Source: Convivina intestini (GTDB lineage: Bacteria; Bacillota; Bacilli; Lactobacillales; Lactobacillaceae). From it: a stretch of DNA of 64,000 nt. The translations under genes and the position numbers were made by a program. Position 1 is the first letter of the stretch. Each line of letters opens with the position of its first letter. The stretch covers positions 1 through 64,000 of the forward strand of contig NZ_QEKT01000004.1 in NCBI RefSeq assembly GCF_003096575.1. Reading direction: 5' to 3'. Positions 9,400 to 17,542 of this stretch are shown piece by piece. The notes under the pieces are model-generated. The model had not been told where the DNA came from. It worked only from the letters and a program-made list of their open reading frames with translations, and did not search any database.

Positions 9400-10827
9400 A
9401 TGTCTTCAAATTATAAGCAAGATACCCATACAAAGCGTGCCAACCGAAATCAAGTTATGGTTAAAGTTGGTCAAAAGTTCCCCCTCACCATTAAACGTTT
9501 AGGAATAAATGGGGAAGGAATCGGCTATTTCAAGCACAAGATTGTTTTTATTCCTGGAGCCTTACCCGGTGAAGTCGTAACCGCCAAAGTCACCGAAGTA
9601 CAAGAAAAATATCTTCAGGCCCGCGTAGTAACAATTCGTACCGCCAGTCCAGATCGAGTAACCCCGGTCGATGAATTTGCTGATCAGGTCGGTGGTTTTG
9701 AACTTGAGCACCTAGCCTATCCAGCCCAACTCAAATATAAAGAAGATTTAATTCGCCAGGCGCTAGAAAAATTCCAACCCAAGGGCTGGCAAGACTATAC
9801 TATTAAGCCAACCTTGGGCATGGAAGATCCCTACTATTATCGTAATAAAGTTCAGTTTCCAGTCCGGAAATATCATGGCGATATTATTGTCGGTATGTTC
9901 CAGCGTGGTAGTCATGATTTAGTTGACCTTCCCGAGGTACACACCCAAGATCGTTTAACGATGAAAATCGTTCGTCAAGTTGCTAAAATTTTAGCTGAAT
10001 TATCAGTTTCAATTTATAACGAAGACAAGAATAAAGGGGTGGTTAAAACTATTGTGGTTCGTTCTTCAGCAACCACTAATCAGGCACAACTAACTTTCAT
10101 TACTAATCAAGTTGATTTCCCCGGATTACCAGCGCTGTTAGAAAAAATTCAGAATAGTATGCCAGAAATTAATGGTATCTTTCAGAATGTTAACCCTGGC
10201 CGTCAAAGTTTAATTTGGGGTGAAGAGACCTTTAAACTCTGGGGAGCTGATTATTTAGAGGAAGAAATTCTAGGACAAAGTTTTGATTTGTCGCCACGAG
10301 CCTTCTTGCAACTAAATTACGAACAGATGTTAGTTGCCTATGAGGAAGCTTTAACTGCCTTGCATCCCCAGGCAACTGACCGATTAGTTGATGCTTATGC
10401 TGGGGTAGGAACCTTGGGACTGTCGATTGCACGACAGGTCAAAGAGGTGCGCGGTATGGAAATTATTCCTGAAGCGGTCGCAGATGCTAATCACAACGCT
10501 GAAATAAATGACATTCAAAATGCCAGCTATGAGGTCGGAACAGCTGAGCAAATTTTACCTAAATGGCAGGATGAGGGTTGGCTACCAACGGCTTTAATTG
10601 TTGATCCACCCCGTTTAGGCTTAGATAGTAAGTTAAAAAGAGCGATTTTAAAATCTCAGCCCAATAAAATGGTTTACCTGTCATGTAATCCTTCTACGCT
10701 AGCTCGTGATTTAGTTGATTTAAGTAAAATTTATCGAGTCGACTATATCCAACCCATTGATATGTTCCCACAAACACCACGCTGGGAAGGCGTCGTCAAG
10801 CTCAGCAAACGTTCAACATCAAAATAA
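9400..10827 (+). CDS. rlmD: 23S rRNA (uracil-5-)-methyltransferase, RumA/RlmCD type
   Basis: SAM-dependent methyltransferase of the TrmA/RumA family that makes m5U in 23S rRNA. Gram-positive members often modify two sites (RlmCD). The 475 residues contain an N-terminal TRAM domain (about 20-80), the SAM-binding DAYAGVGTLGLSIA near 330, and the catalytic YLSCNPSTLARD with its nucleophilic Cys near 428. The iron-sulfur cysteines of E. coli RumA are not visible, as usual in Firmicutes. Start is at ATG 9400 after AAAGGA. It ends in a strong terminator shared with essC. Confidence 0.92.
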   Translation: MSSNYKQDTHTKRANRNQVMVKVGQKFPLTIKRLGINGEGIGYFKHKIVFIPGALPGEVVTAKVTEVQEKYLQARVVTIRTASPDRVTPVDEFADQVGGFELEHLAYPAQLKYKEDLIRQALEKFQPKGWQDYTIKPTLGMEDPYYYRNKVQFPVRKYHGDIIVGMFQRGSHDLVDLPEVHTQDRLTMKIVRQVAKILAELSVSIYNEDKNKGVVKTIVVRSSATTNQAQLTFITNQVDFPGLPALLEKIQNSMPEINGIFQNVNPGRQSLIWGEETFKLWGADYLEEEILGQSFDLSPRAFLQLNYEQMLVAYEEALTALHPQATDRLVDAYAGVGTLGLSIARQVKEVRGMEIIPEAVADANHNAEINDIQNASYEVGTAEQILPKWQDEGWLPTALIVDPPRLGLDSKLKRAILKSQPNKMVYLSCNPSTLARDLVDLSKIYRVDYIQPIDMFPQTPRWEGVVKLSKRSTSK

Positions 10828-10830
10828 AAC

Positions 10831-10867
10831 AAAAGGCTCTTCTAATCGACATTAGAAGGGCCTTTTT
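10831..10867. terminator. Bidirectional terminator between rlmD and essC
   Basis: Stem 10831-10846 (AAAAGGCTCTTCTAAT) pairs with 10851-10867 around a CGAC loop, with A-run and T-run flanks. It serves the plus-strand methyltransferase and the minus-strand type VII secretion operon. Confidence 0.88.
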
Positions 10868-10874
10868 CATATAG

Positions 10875-13800
10875 TTAAGTTGCTAATTTAATCCGTTGAA
10901 CCTGGCGATGATTAATAGCATACATTTCATCGTCGGCCAGCTGAATTGGCTTTCCGCGAAATGGTACAGATAGATAATTCTGATTAGCCAGATTACCACC
11001 ATATAAGCCGACTGTGAAATTACTTTTGACCAACCTGCTAATGGGGTCATAATTCGTATTTAGATAAGTACTATCCACCATTAAAAGGAAATGAATTCCG
11101 AATCTTTTACCTTGTTGAAAAAGTAATTCTAATTGTTTAGCTGAAATGCCCAACTGAATTAACCCTCGTAAATCTGTAATGTAAACAATTTTGTAACGGT
11201 CAAAATCATTTTCAACTAAACCTTGTTTTACGATTGCGACTAGGTCTTGCATTTTAGCTGCAATTGTTTGCCGAGCAATTCGTTGCTTTACATAGCAATC
11301 ATGGAGCTCATCATTCACATCTAAAACAAGCCCTTGCCACTTCTTAGGAAGACTGGTTAATGTTCGTAAAATGATTTGATGTAAACCATCTCGCTGAACT
11401 AGGCCATCATAAATTAATGGATACACCCCGTGTTGAGTTAGGGAGAATGAGCAGATTTTAGCTTCCTCTACTTCTAAACCAAATGGTAACCGTCCCTTTT
11501 TTAACATTGATTGGACAGCTGATTGTGTCCAAAACTTTTTAAAATTAAGCTGTGGAGGCACCATGGGAATCGCTGCTGGAACAGGTCCAGGCCATGCATG
11601 AGCTAGCGATTTAACCATTGTCTGTAGCGTTGATAAGCGATTTTTTGTATTAGCTACTAGTCCCGTTTGAGCAGTTACTACCTGTCCTTTATGTTTAAAT
11701 TGCAGGCGGCCTGGTATATTTTCAACTGGTAAGCGCTCTCCTCCCAGTAAATGATAGACACTATGCTCATCATTTAAATAATAAATTAATTTATGGGAAA
11801 CTAGGCTACTCAGTGCGAGACGTAAGCTATTTTCACGCAAACCAGTTAACAGAAGATACATGCCTAATCGACTGCCAGCTTTTAATAATTGGATTAAACC
11901 TTGCTCAAATTCCTGTTCAAAATCAGCATCATGCAAATTATCATAACCATCAAGTACAATCACTTGAATTGCTTCGGGCTCTTTGACTTGCTGACAGTAC
12001 TGTTGCCAATTAGTTACCTGATATTGCTGTAGTAACGTTTGACGGCTCTTTACTTCCTGACATAAATAGCGCATCAATTTCAAGCATTTTTCAGGATTTT
12101 CCAAAGAACAGACATCTCGTACATGCGGTAATGAATTAAAAAGATCTAGCCCATTGTGACTAAAATCAAATAAATTAAACTGCAGCTGCTGAGGATTATT
12201 TTGTTGCGCTAAAGTCATAATTAGGGTCTGTAAGAAGGTACTTTTACCGGTGCCAACGCTCCCCAAAATGATTGTATGTTCGGCTTGTTGTATATCAAAA
12301 TACCAGATAATTTGCTCTTGTTGCGCTGGTAAATCAATCCAGCCCATCGGAACCTTTAAATTAAGATTTTTTTGCCAATTTTGCTCATAATCGATACTAT
12401 CCAAGTTAATTTTTCGTGGCAAAGGTGGTAACCACGGTTTATCAGGTAGCTGGTACTGACTTTGGGCCTGTACTCGCTGAATTTCTCCTAAAATAGCATG
12501 CAATTGGGTACTGCTAGCTTCCTCCCGCAACTGAGTGGCATTTTCCAAAGGCTTAATTGCTTGAGTTTGACCAAAACAGTTAATCAACCAAATATCATCA
12601 GCTGTTGACATTGACTTCAATTTTTTTGGCCTGTATTGAGCGCCACTCCAAGCTGATTGGAACAATTCATAGCGCTCATTATTTCCGATTTGAAGATAAG
12701 CTCGACCAGTTTCTACAATATCGGCTGCATCCGGCGTTTTTAATATTTCATTAGAATCGGCTTGATTTTGGACCTTTAAAGCGAGTTTACAATTCATATT
12801 AGACCAAATTTGTTCGTCCACAATCCCACTAGGCTTTTGAGTCGCTAACACTAAATGAATGCCCAAAGAACGCCCGATACGAGCTACCGAAATTAATTTC
12901 TGCATAAATTCCGGTTTTTGAGCCTTCAATTCCGCAAATTCATCGGCCACTAAAAATAAATGCGGTAGTGGTTTTTTAGGCGCTTCTAAAAGCACTGAAT
13001 TAGTCCCTCGCCGCCCGGATCGATAGGCCACCATGTAATCATTAATGTTATTCACATGGTACTTTTTAAACAACTGCTGACGTTTATGTAATTCAGCCTG
13101 AATACTTAATAAAGTCCGATTTAAAAGGGAACCATCTAAATTGGTAATACTGTCCAGTAAGTGGGGACACTCAGACAACAGATTAGCCAAACCGCCCCCT
13201 TTAAAATCAATCGTAATAAAACCAACATCCTCAGGACTAAAATTCACCGCCAACGATAGTAGATAACTTTGCAGTAACTCAGATTTACCCGACCCGGTCG
13301 TCCCAGCAACGAGGCTATGGGGTCCGTGTTGACTTTCATGCAAATCTAGTTCGAGAACTTGATTGGTCCGTCCCAATCCCAACGGGACTGCTAAGCTCTG
13401 ACTTGGATCGGCTTTTTGCCAGCGTTGGGCAATTTTTAATTCTTTTACCCAATTTACCTGATACATATCCAAGAAAGAAATCATTAGCGGTAGATCCTGT
13501 TGCTCTAGTTGGGGATGGATTAGATTTGCCAAATTCCGAATAAATCGTCGTTGGCAAAAACTACTACTTAGTGGTAAAGCAGCAAAGGACTGCTGACAAG
13601 CATCCCCCTTTGTCAGCATTTCCCCTACAAGGGTATTGTTATAGGTTAAAAGGGTATCAAGTTCAGCCGGCAGCTGTTCCCGATTAGCTTGTACCCAAAC
13701 AATGCTAACACCTAAGAATCTTAAATCTGACAATAACAAGGGATAAATTGGATGCTGTAATAGCCATTTATCTTCCAAAACCACCAATAAATAATGGATG

Positions 13801-15311
13801 GCAAACTCAACTTGACGACCTTTAGCGGCTTTAACCTGCGCTTGCCTTTGATTTAGTACTTGTTGAAAAGCATTTAAAATCAGCTGTTGGCTCCGCTCAT
13901 CATAAACAAATCCACGTAAGTTGATTTCTGACAAGTCAAACTGTTTTAACCAGCGTAATGGCCACCAGAATTTTTGTTCTTTATAGGGTAGAAAAATTAA
14001 AAATTGGACATGTTGATAACTATGAAAAAAAGCTAGTTGTAATAACCAATTTTTAACAATGTAACGAGCAATTGGATACTCAGCGGCTAAACCGACATTG
14101 GTTTGCAGATTTAATGTAATTGGCGCATGGGCTAAATATTGATGAGGTTTCAACACCGCTTTACGTATCTTTACCCAAATACCGGTCGTTTTCAAGTCAT
14201 CATCTTGATATTGAAAGTGACACTGGCTTACAACCCTTCCCGTCCCCACACGAATTGTTAAAAAATCTTCCCTATTCGGTAGCCGTTCATAAATACGACT
14301 ATCGTAAGTATCCGCCATTATCATTAGTTGCCTAAATTCTGGATAACGATCAGCCAAACGATTCTTTTCCTGGTGCTGTAAATGACTTAAGCGAGCACAC
14401 TGACGATACAGATATTGCCAGTAATTTTTGTCATCAGCTTGTCTTTGGCGTTTCTGTTGGCGCTTATTTTTAAAATATTCCGTCAAGCTCAAGCCAATCG
14501 TCACTACGGCCATGATAATCATGGTGATCATCATAATAGGATTTTGGTGGGATACGAGTACCAACACGCCACTCGCCAAAAGCATCCCCAGGGCTGGAAT
14601 AATGGTTCGCCACAATCCAGTATTAGATCTAGTTGTCATTGGTTGGGGCGTCTTTAACTCAATATCATCACTGGGCGGAGCCAATAACAAACGAGGCCTG
14701 GGATAATGATACGGAAAGTTCTTTGGTGGCCATTGTCTTCTTTGTTGGGGGATTAAGCGCTTAGAATCATAACGACAACGACCACACACTATCGCAACCA
14801 ACCATTGTGAGCCCTCATTGGTGATTAAAAGCTCATTACAAAAAAGCATATCCCCTGGTTCAAAATCGATTTTATCACGTCCAACTGATATGACTGACCC
14901 ATTTAAATAAATCTGTTGATTCGCTGCTATTTCAGGAATTTGTAAGTGATAAGTACCCGCTTTGAGAGCTGGACTGACATAGATAATCTGATTAAAGTAT
15001 TCATTAATGCCCACTAAATGGCCGAAAGCATCTTTCCCACTGATTAGTAATCGTTGATCAGACGGTTGAACAAAGGATAATATCATTTGCTCAGTAGCCA
15101 CTAATACTACTAAATAACCAATCGACAAGGGAATAACTTGTCCAAATTTAATTGGCTCACCTTCATCTAGTCGGACTTGCCCCTGTTTCAGCCATACCCG
15201 CTGGCCAGTGGGTAATTTTCGTTCCGATTGTGCTACTGATAGCTCCCCTTGCCAAAAAACAGTATCCCAGTAGTAAATTTTAAAAAGGTTAACTGCTTTT
15301 TGCACGACCAT
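10875..15311 (-). CDS. essC: Type VII secretion ATPase EssC/YukBA
   Basis: Motor of the Firmicutes type VII (ESAT-6/Yuk) secretion system, a membrane-bound FtsK/SpoIIIE ATPase that recognises WXG100 substrates. The 1478 residues comprise N-terminal FHA-like domains (about 1-200), two membrane segments near 227-270, and ATPase D1 with Walker A AGTTGSGKSE near 670 and Walker B FLVADEF. D2 follows, with GSVGTGKST near 1020 and VIVLDGYDN. A C-terminal D3 has a degenerate nucleotide site, as known for the family. It overlaps essB by 23 bases, implying coupled translation, and is the last gene of the locus. Confidence 0.93.
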   Translation of the reverse strand: MVVQKAVNLFKIYYWDTVFWQGELSVAQSERKLPTGQRVWLKQGQVRLDEGEPIKFGQVIPLSIGYLVVLVATEQMILSFVQPSDQRLLISGKDAFGHLVGINEYFNQIIYVSPALKAGTYHLQIPEIAANQQIYLNGSVISVGRDKIDFEPGDMLFCNELLITNEGSQWLVAIVCGRCRYDSKRLIPQQRRQWPPKNFPYHYPRPRLLLAPPSDDIELKTPQPMTTRSNTGLWRTIIPALGMLLASGVLVLVSHQNPIMMITMIIMAVVTIGLSLTEYFKNKRQQKRQRQADDKNYWQYLYRQCARLSHLQHQEKNRLADRYPEFRQLMIMADTYDSRIYERLPNREDFLTIRVGTGRVVSQCHFQYQDDDLKTTGIWVKIRKAVLKPHQYLAHAPITLNLQTNVGLAAEYPIARYIVKNWLLQLAFFHSYQHVQFLIFLPYKEQKFWWPLRWLKQFDLSEINLRGFVYDERSQQLILNAFQQVLNQRQAQVKAAKGRQVEFAIHYLLVVLEDKWLLQHPIYPLLLSDLRFLGVSIVWVQANREQLPAELDTLLTYNNTLVGEMLTKGDACQQSFAALPLSSSFCQRRFIRNLANLIHPQLEQQDLPLMISFLDMYQVNWVKELKIAQRWQKADPSQSLAVPLGLGRTNQVLELDLHESQHGPHSLVAGTTGSGKSELLQSYLLSLAVNFSPEDVGFITIDFKGGGLANLLSECPHLLDSITNLDGSLLNRTLLSIQAELHKRQQLFKKYHVNNINDYMVAYRSGRRGTNSVLLEAPKKPLPHLFLVADEFAELKAQKPEFMQKLISVARIGRSLGIHLVLATQKPSGIVDEQIWSNMNCKLALKVQNQADSNEILKTPDAADIVETGRAYLQIGNNERYELFQSAWSGAQYRPKKLKSMSTADDIWLINCFGQTQAIKPLENATQLREEASSTQLHAILGEIQRVQAQSQYQLPDKPWLPPLPRKINLDSIDYEQNWQKNLNLKVPMGWIDLPAQQEQIIWYFDIQQAEHTIILGSVGTGKSTFLQTLIMTLAQQNNPQQLQFNLFDFSHNGLDLFNSLPHVRDVCSLENPEKCLKLMRYLCQEVKSRQTLLQQYQVTNWQQYCQQVKEPEAIQVIVLDGYDNLHDADFEQEFEQGLIQLLKAGSRLGMYLLLTGLRENSLRLALSSLVSHKLIYYLNDEHSVYHLLGGERLPVENIPGRLQFKHKGQVVTAQTGLVANTKNRLSTLQTMVKSLAHAWPGPVPAAIPMVPPQLNFKKFWTQSAVQSMLKKGRLPFGLEVEEAKICSFSLTQHGVYPLIYDGLVQRDGLHQIILRTLTSLPKKWQGLVLDVNDELHDCYVKQRIARQTIAAKMQDLVAIVKQGLVENDFDRYKIVYITDLRGLIQLGISAKQLELLFQQGKRFGIHFLLMVDSTYLNTNYDPISRLVKSNFTVGLYGGNLANQNYLSVPFRGKPIQLADDEMYAINHRQVQRIKLAT

Positions 15312-16473
15312 CTTCTCCTAATTTTTTGTTATATAGATCAATTTCTCTTTGATAAATATTTAATTGTTTTTCCTTTTCCTCACCGTCTAATTCTTCATTG
15401 CGCTCCGTTGCCTTGATTAATTGCTGATAAGCCTTAACAATCAAAGCCGAATTTCCCAGCCCTTTGGCTATCGAAATAGCTCGCTGTGATTGAGACCGCC
15501 CTAAATAAACCCAATACAATAAATAATTACGTGGTGATTGCGGCACAATATTTAAGCTCATCGGCTGCCGCGGATTATCCTTGATATCTAATTTAGCGTA
15601 TGCCAGGGCAGTCATATACAAAAGTTGTTGATCAAAGCGTTGCGGGTCATCCTGTTTTAAGGTGGTCACGGTCACTTGATAGTGCCCTTGTTGAAACTGG
15701 GCTTGAGCCTTAATCACTCGCTGGTGAAATAAGCTTTCTTGATAGCCATATCCTAAAACAGTCAGCAACGTAATGACTAAGACCAGCAATCCCCCAAGTC
15801 CCCATTGATAAAAGCGATGCTTAACTTTACTAATCCGTTGATATCGCTGGCTATTTTCTGAGATTTGCTCAGCCAAACTATGATTTAAGTATGTTGATAA
15901 GTCTTGTAAATTTTCAGCTTTTTCCAGTGCTGATATGAGCCCAGCCTTGGGCTCATATTCATACCGCAATAAGCCGGCATTAGCACTTAGGAGCTCATAA
16001 TCTAACTGGGGCATCATCAAATAAGTGACCATCGCTTTTACCTGTTGAAACTGATTATCGCTGCGCCAATCGCGCCACTCAATTAGACCGGCAACCCCTC
16101 GATGAGCTACCTGTAAATAATTATCACCGGCCCACAACAAGTTATCTGGATGCCAAAAAACTTGGTTTTGTCCTTGTTGATTTAAAGCCAAAGTTACTAT
16201 AGCAATAGCGATTTGTAGCCGTTGAGCTAGATTCTTTTGAAAAATAATTTGCGATAAAGTCGGCCAATGGTGGGGATTATCATAGGAAAGCTGGAGCTCA
16301 GTCGCTTTTAAACTAACTCGTCCCTTTAAAAATGTTGTAGAGTCATCCGTTAAAAGCGCCTCCAAAAGCGCCATATCAGTCACTGATAAGGTAACTAATG
16401 GTAAGTTAACCTGAAAACCAGTCTCCACTGGTTTAAATTGGATTTTGCTGTCCCCATTACTTATTTCAGTCAT
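15289..16473 (-). CDS. essB: Type VII secretion protein EssB/YukC
   Basis: Bitopic membrane component of the type VII secretion machine. Its cytoplasmic N-terminal half has an inactive-kinase fold in known homologues, and its extracytoplasmic half is helical. The 394 residues show one clear membrane segment (GGLLVLVITLLTVLGYGYQ) near 225-246, with the expected ~220-residue cytoplasmic domain before it and a helical, charged domain after. It lies one base after esaB and overlaps essC by 23 bases, so it sits in a tight operon. The last residues are strongly charged. Confidence 0.9.
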   Translation of the reverse strand: MTEISNGDSKIQFKPVETGFQVNLPLVTLSVTDMALLEALLTDDSTTFLKGRVSLKATELQLSYDNPHHWPTLSQIIFQKNLAQRLQIAIAIVTLALNQQGQNQVFWHPDNLLWAGDNYLQVAHRGVAGLIEWRDWRSDNQFQQVKAMVTYLMMPQLDYELLSANAGLLRYEYEPKAGLISALEKAENLQDLSTYLNHSLAEQISENSQRYQRISKVKHRFYQWGLGGLLVLVITLLTVLGYGYQESLFHQRVIKAQAQFQQGHYQVTVTTLKQDDPQRFDQQLLYMTALAYAKLDIKDNPRQPMSLNIVPQSPRNYLLYWVYLGRSQSQRAISIAKGLGNSALIVKAYQQLIKATERNEELDGEEKEKQLNIYQREIDLYNKKLGEDGRAKSS

Positions 16474-16474
16474 A

Positions 16475-16726
16475 TTAGTTTGCCACCAATTCCACGATTA
16501 ACCGTTCCCCATCGCCAATTGCTAAGTCTCCTATTGATCCTTCAAACTTTTGGCTCCTTTGCCAAAGTCGTAACTGAAAGGCCGTTTGAATCCCAAACTG
16601 CTGTCGTAACAATGGTTTTAGGCGTTGGTCCAACTGAGCTACCGTCATTTGGCGCCTAATTTTTAAATCCAGAGATTGCTTTTGATATATTAATTCTAAT
16701 CTTATCCACCGTTCTTCAACTATCAT
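16475..16726 (-). CDS. esaB: Ubiquitin-like type VII secretion protein EsaB/YukD
   Basis: Small cytosolic protein with a ubiquitin fold, required for or modulating type VII secretion. The 83 residues match the family's ~80. The pattern RRQMTVAQLDQRLKPLLRQQF followed by LRLWQRSQKF and ERLIVELV resembles YukD. Its ATG overlaps the stop of the preceding 56-codon ORF (ATGA), and it ends one base before essB. Small size makes the call depend partly on its position between esxA and essB. Confidence 0.85.
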   Translation of the reverse strand: MIVEERWIRLELIYQKQSLDLKIRRQMTVAQLDQRLKPLLRQQFGIQTAFQLRLWQRSQKFEGSIGDLAIGDGERLIVELVAN

Positions 16727-16893
16727 CGCTCATAACCCAGCGATCCTAAAAATCCCCCTCCCCCTTTAGGCCATAGTCCCTTCAATACCAGCCATATCGG
16801 TCCCCAGGTCAGTGATTGACTGCTAGTGACTTGTTGATAAGTCAATAAAAAGTCCAGCATTATCCCAGCTATTACCCTTATCTTTACTCGCAT
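16723..16893 (-). CDS. 56-aa putative membrane peptide at the essA position of the type VII locus
   Basis: A short ORF of 56 codons preceded by a strong GAGGAG ribosome binding site seven bases before the ATG. It begins MRVKIRVIAGIMLDFLL (basic, then hydrophobic, like a signal or membrane segment) and ends with a Gly-rich stretch (WPKGGGGFLGSLGYER). Its TGA overlaps the esaB ATG by four bases, a typical coupling. It occupies the place where esaA/essA lie in Listeria and Staphylococcus. It is far smaller than either and I see no clear homology, so a reduced EssA or a new small component are both possible. Confidence 0.6.
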   Translation of the reverse strand: MRVKIRVIAGIMLDFLLTYQQVTSSQSLTWGPIWLVLKGLWPKGGGGFLGSLGYER

Positions 16894-16924
16894 AAATATG
16901 CTCCTCTTCCCTAGTTAACATAAA

Positions 16925-16949
16925 AAACGATAGCAATGTGCTATCGTTT
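16925..16949 (-). terminator. Terminator directly after esxA
   Basis: An 11-bp perfect stem (AAACGATAGCA, 16925-16935, with TGCTATCGTTT, 16939-16949) with a 3-nt loop, followed on the minus strand by T-run TTTTTTAT. It lies between esxA and the rest of the secretion genes, so the downstream genes probably receive reduced readthrough or use another promoter. Confidence 0.88.
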
Positions 16950-16970
16950 GGCATTTAATGAGTGTGCTAA

Positions 16971-17267
16971 TTATTGCAAGCCAAAACGTTGCGCATCTTC
17001 TTGATCACGCTGTTCTACCGTGGTTGCATATTGCTTCAATTGGTTATTAATTGAAACTAGCAACTCATTAAATTGATTTACTTGGCCCTTTAACTGGTTA
17101 TATTGCTCCAAATAGGCCCGAAAGGCAGCACCATTCCACTCTTGTTCAATGGCGCCATTGGTTTGTTCTACCTGGTTAATCGCATCTTGTACCATATCAC
17201 GGGCAGTGATATAAGTTTGCGCTTGGGCCTGTAATTCTTCGGGGGTAACGGAAATTCTTCCAGCCAT
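16971..17267 (-). CDS. esxA: WXG100 (ESAT-6-like) secreted protein EsxA
   Basis: Small helical-hairpin substrate of type VII secretion. The 98 residues from MAGRISVTPEEL show the family layout: two helices around the W-x-G turn (EWNG, Trp44-Gly46), with a C-terminal helix ending EQRDQEDAQRFGLQ. I chose the ATG at 17267 because it gives the canonical length and N-terminus. An ATG two codons upstream (17273) is also possible after the same GGAG site. The gene precedes a strong terminator, consistent with EsxA being made in excess of the machine. Confidence 0.92.
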   Translation of the reverse strand: MAGRISVTPEELQAQAQTYITARDMVQDAINQVEQTNGAIEQEWNGAAFRAYLEQYNQLKGQVNQFNELLVSINNQLKQYATTVEQRDQEDAQRFGLQ

Positions 17268-17273
17268 ATTCAT

Positions 17274-17467
17274 GTTCTCCATTCTAATTGTCTGATTCAA
17301 TTGACTACTACACTACTGCTGATGTTGAGTTGACCAGCTAGCTTTAAAAAGCTGAACTACCTTTCTCCATCAACAGCACAACAATTTATAAGAAGGCATC
17401 AATCTCTAGTTGACGTCCTCAAAATAATTGTACGAACTGGCCTTAAAATTTTTATATCAAATAAAAA
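17274..17467 (-). promoter_or_regulatory. Long upstream region of esxA
   Basis: About 190 bases between the adhE terminator and esxA. On the minus strand it holds TATAAA with only a weak -35, then a self-complementary stretch (AGCTTTTTAAAGCT, near 17342-17355). No other gene is seen. A structured 5' leader for esxA is possible but not shown. Confidence 0.35.
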
Positions 17468-17493
17468 CACCAGCTAGTTTTACCTAACTGGTG
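17468..17493 (-). terminator. Terminator after adhE
   Basis: CACCAG/CTGGTG plus TAG/CTA form an imperfect hairpin (one mismatch), followed by T-run on the minus strand. It separates adhE from the type VII locus. Confidence 0.75.
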
Positions 17494-17542
17494 CCTAAAT
17501 TCTACTTATTATCTTTTGGTTATTTGAGTAACCATCACTTAA

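Noticed and set aside
14415-14706. Two plus-strand open frames inside essC
   Set aside because: Antisense to the membrane-segment region of essC; no ribosome binding site, no domain.
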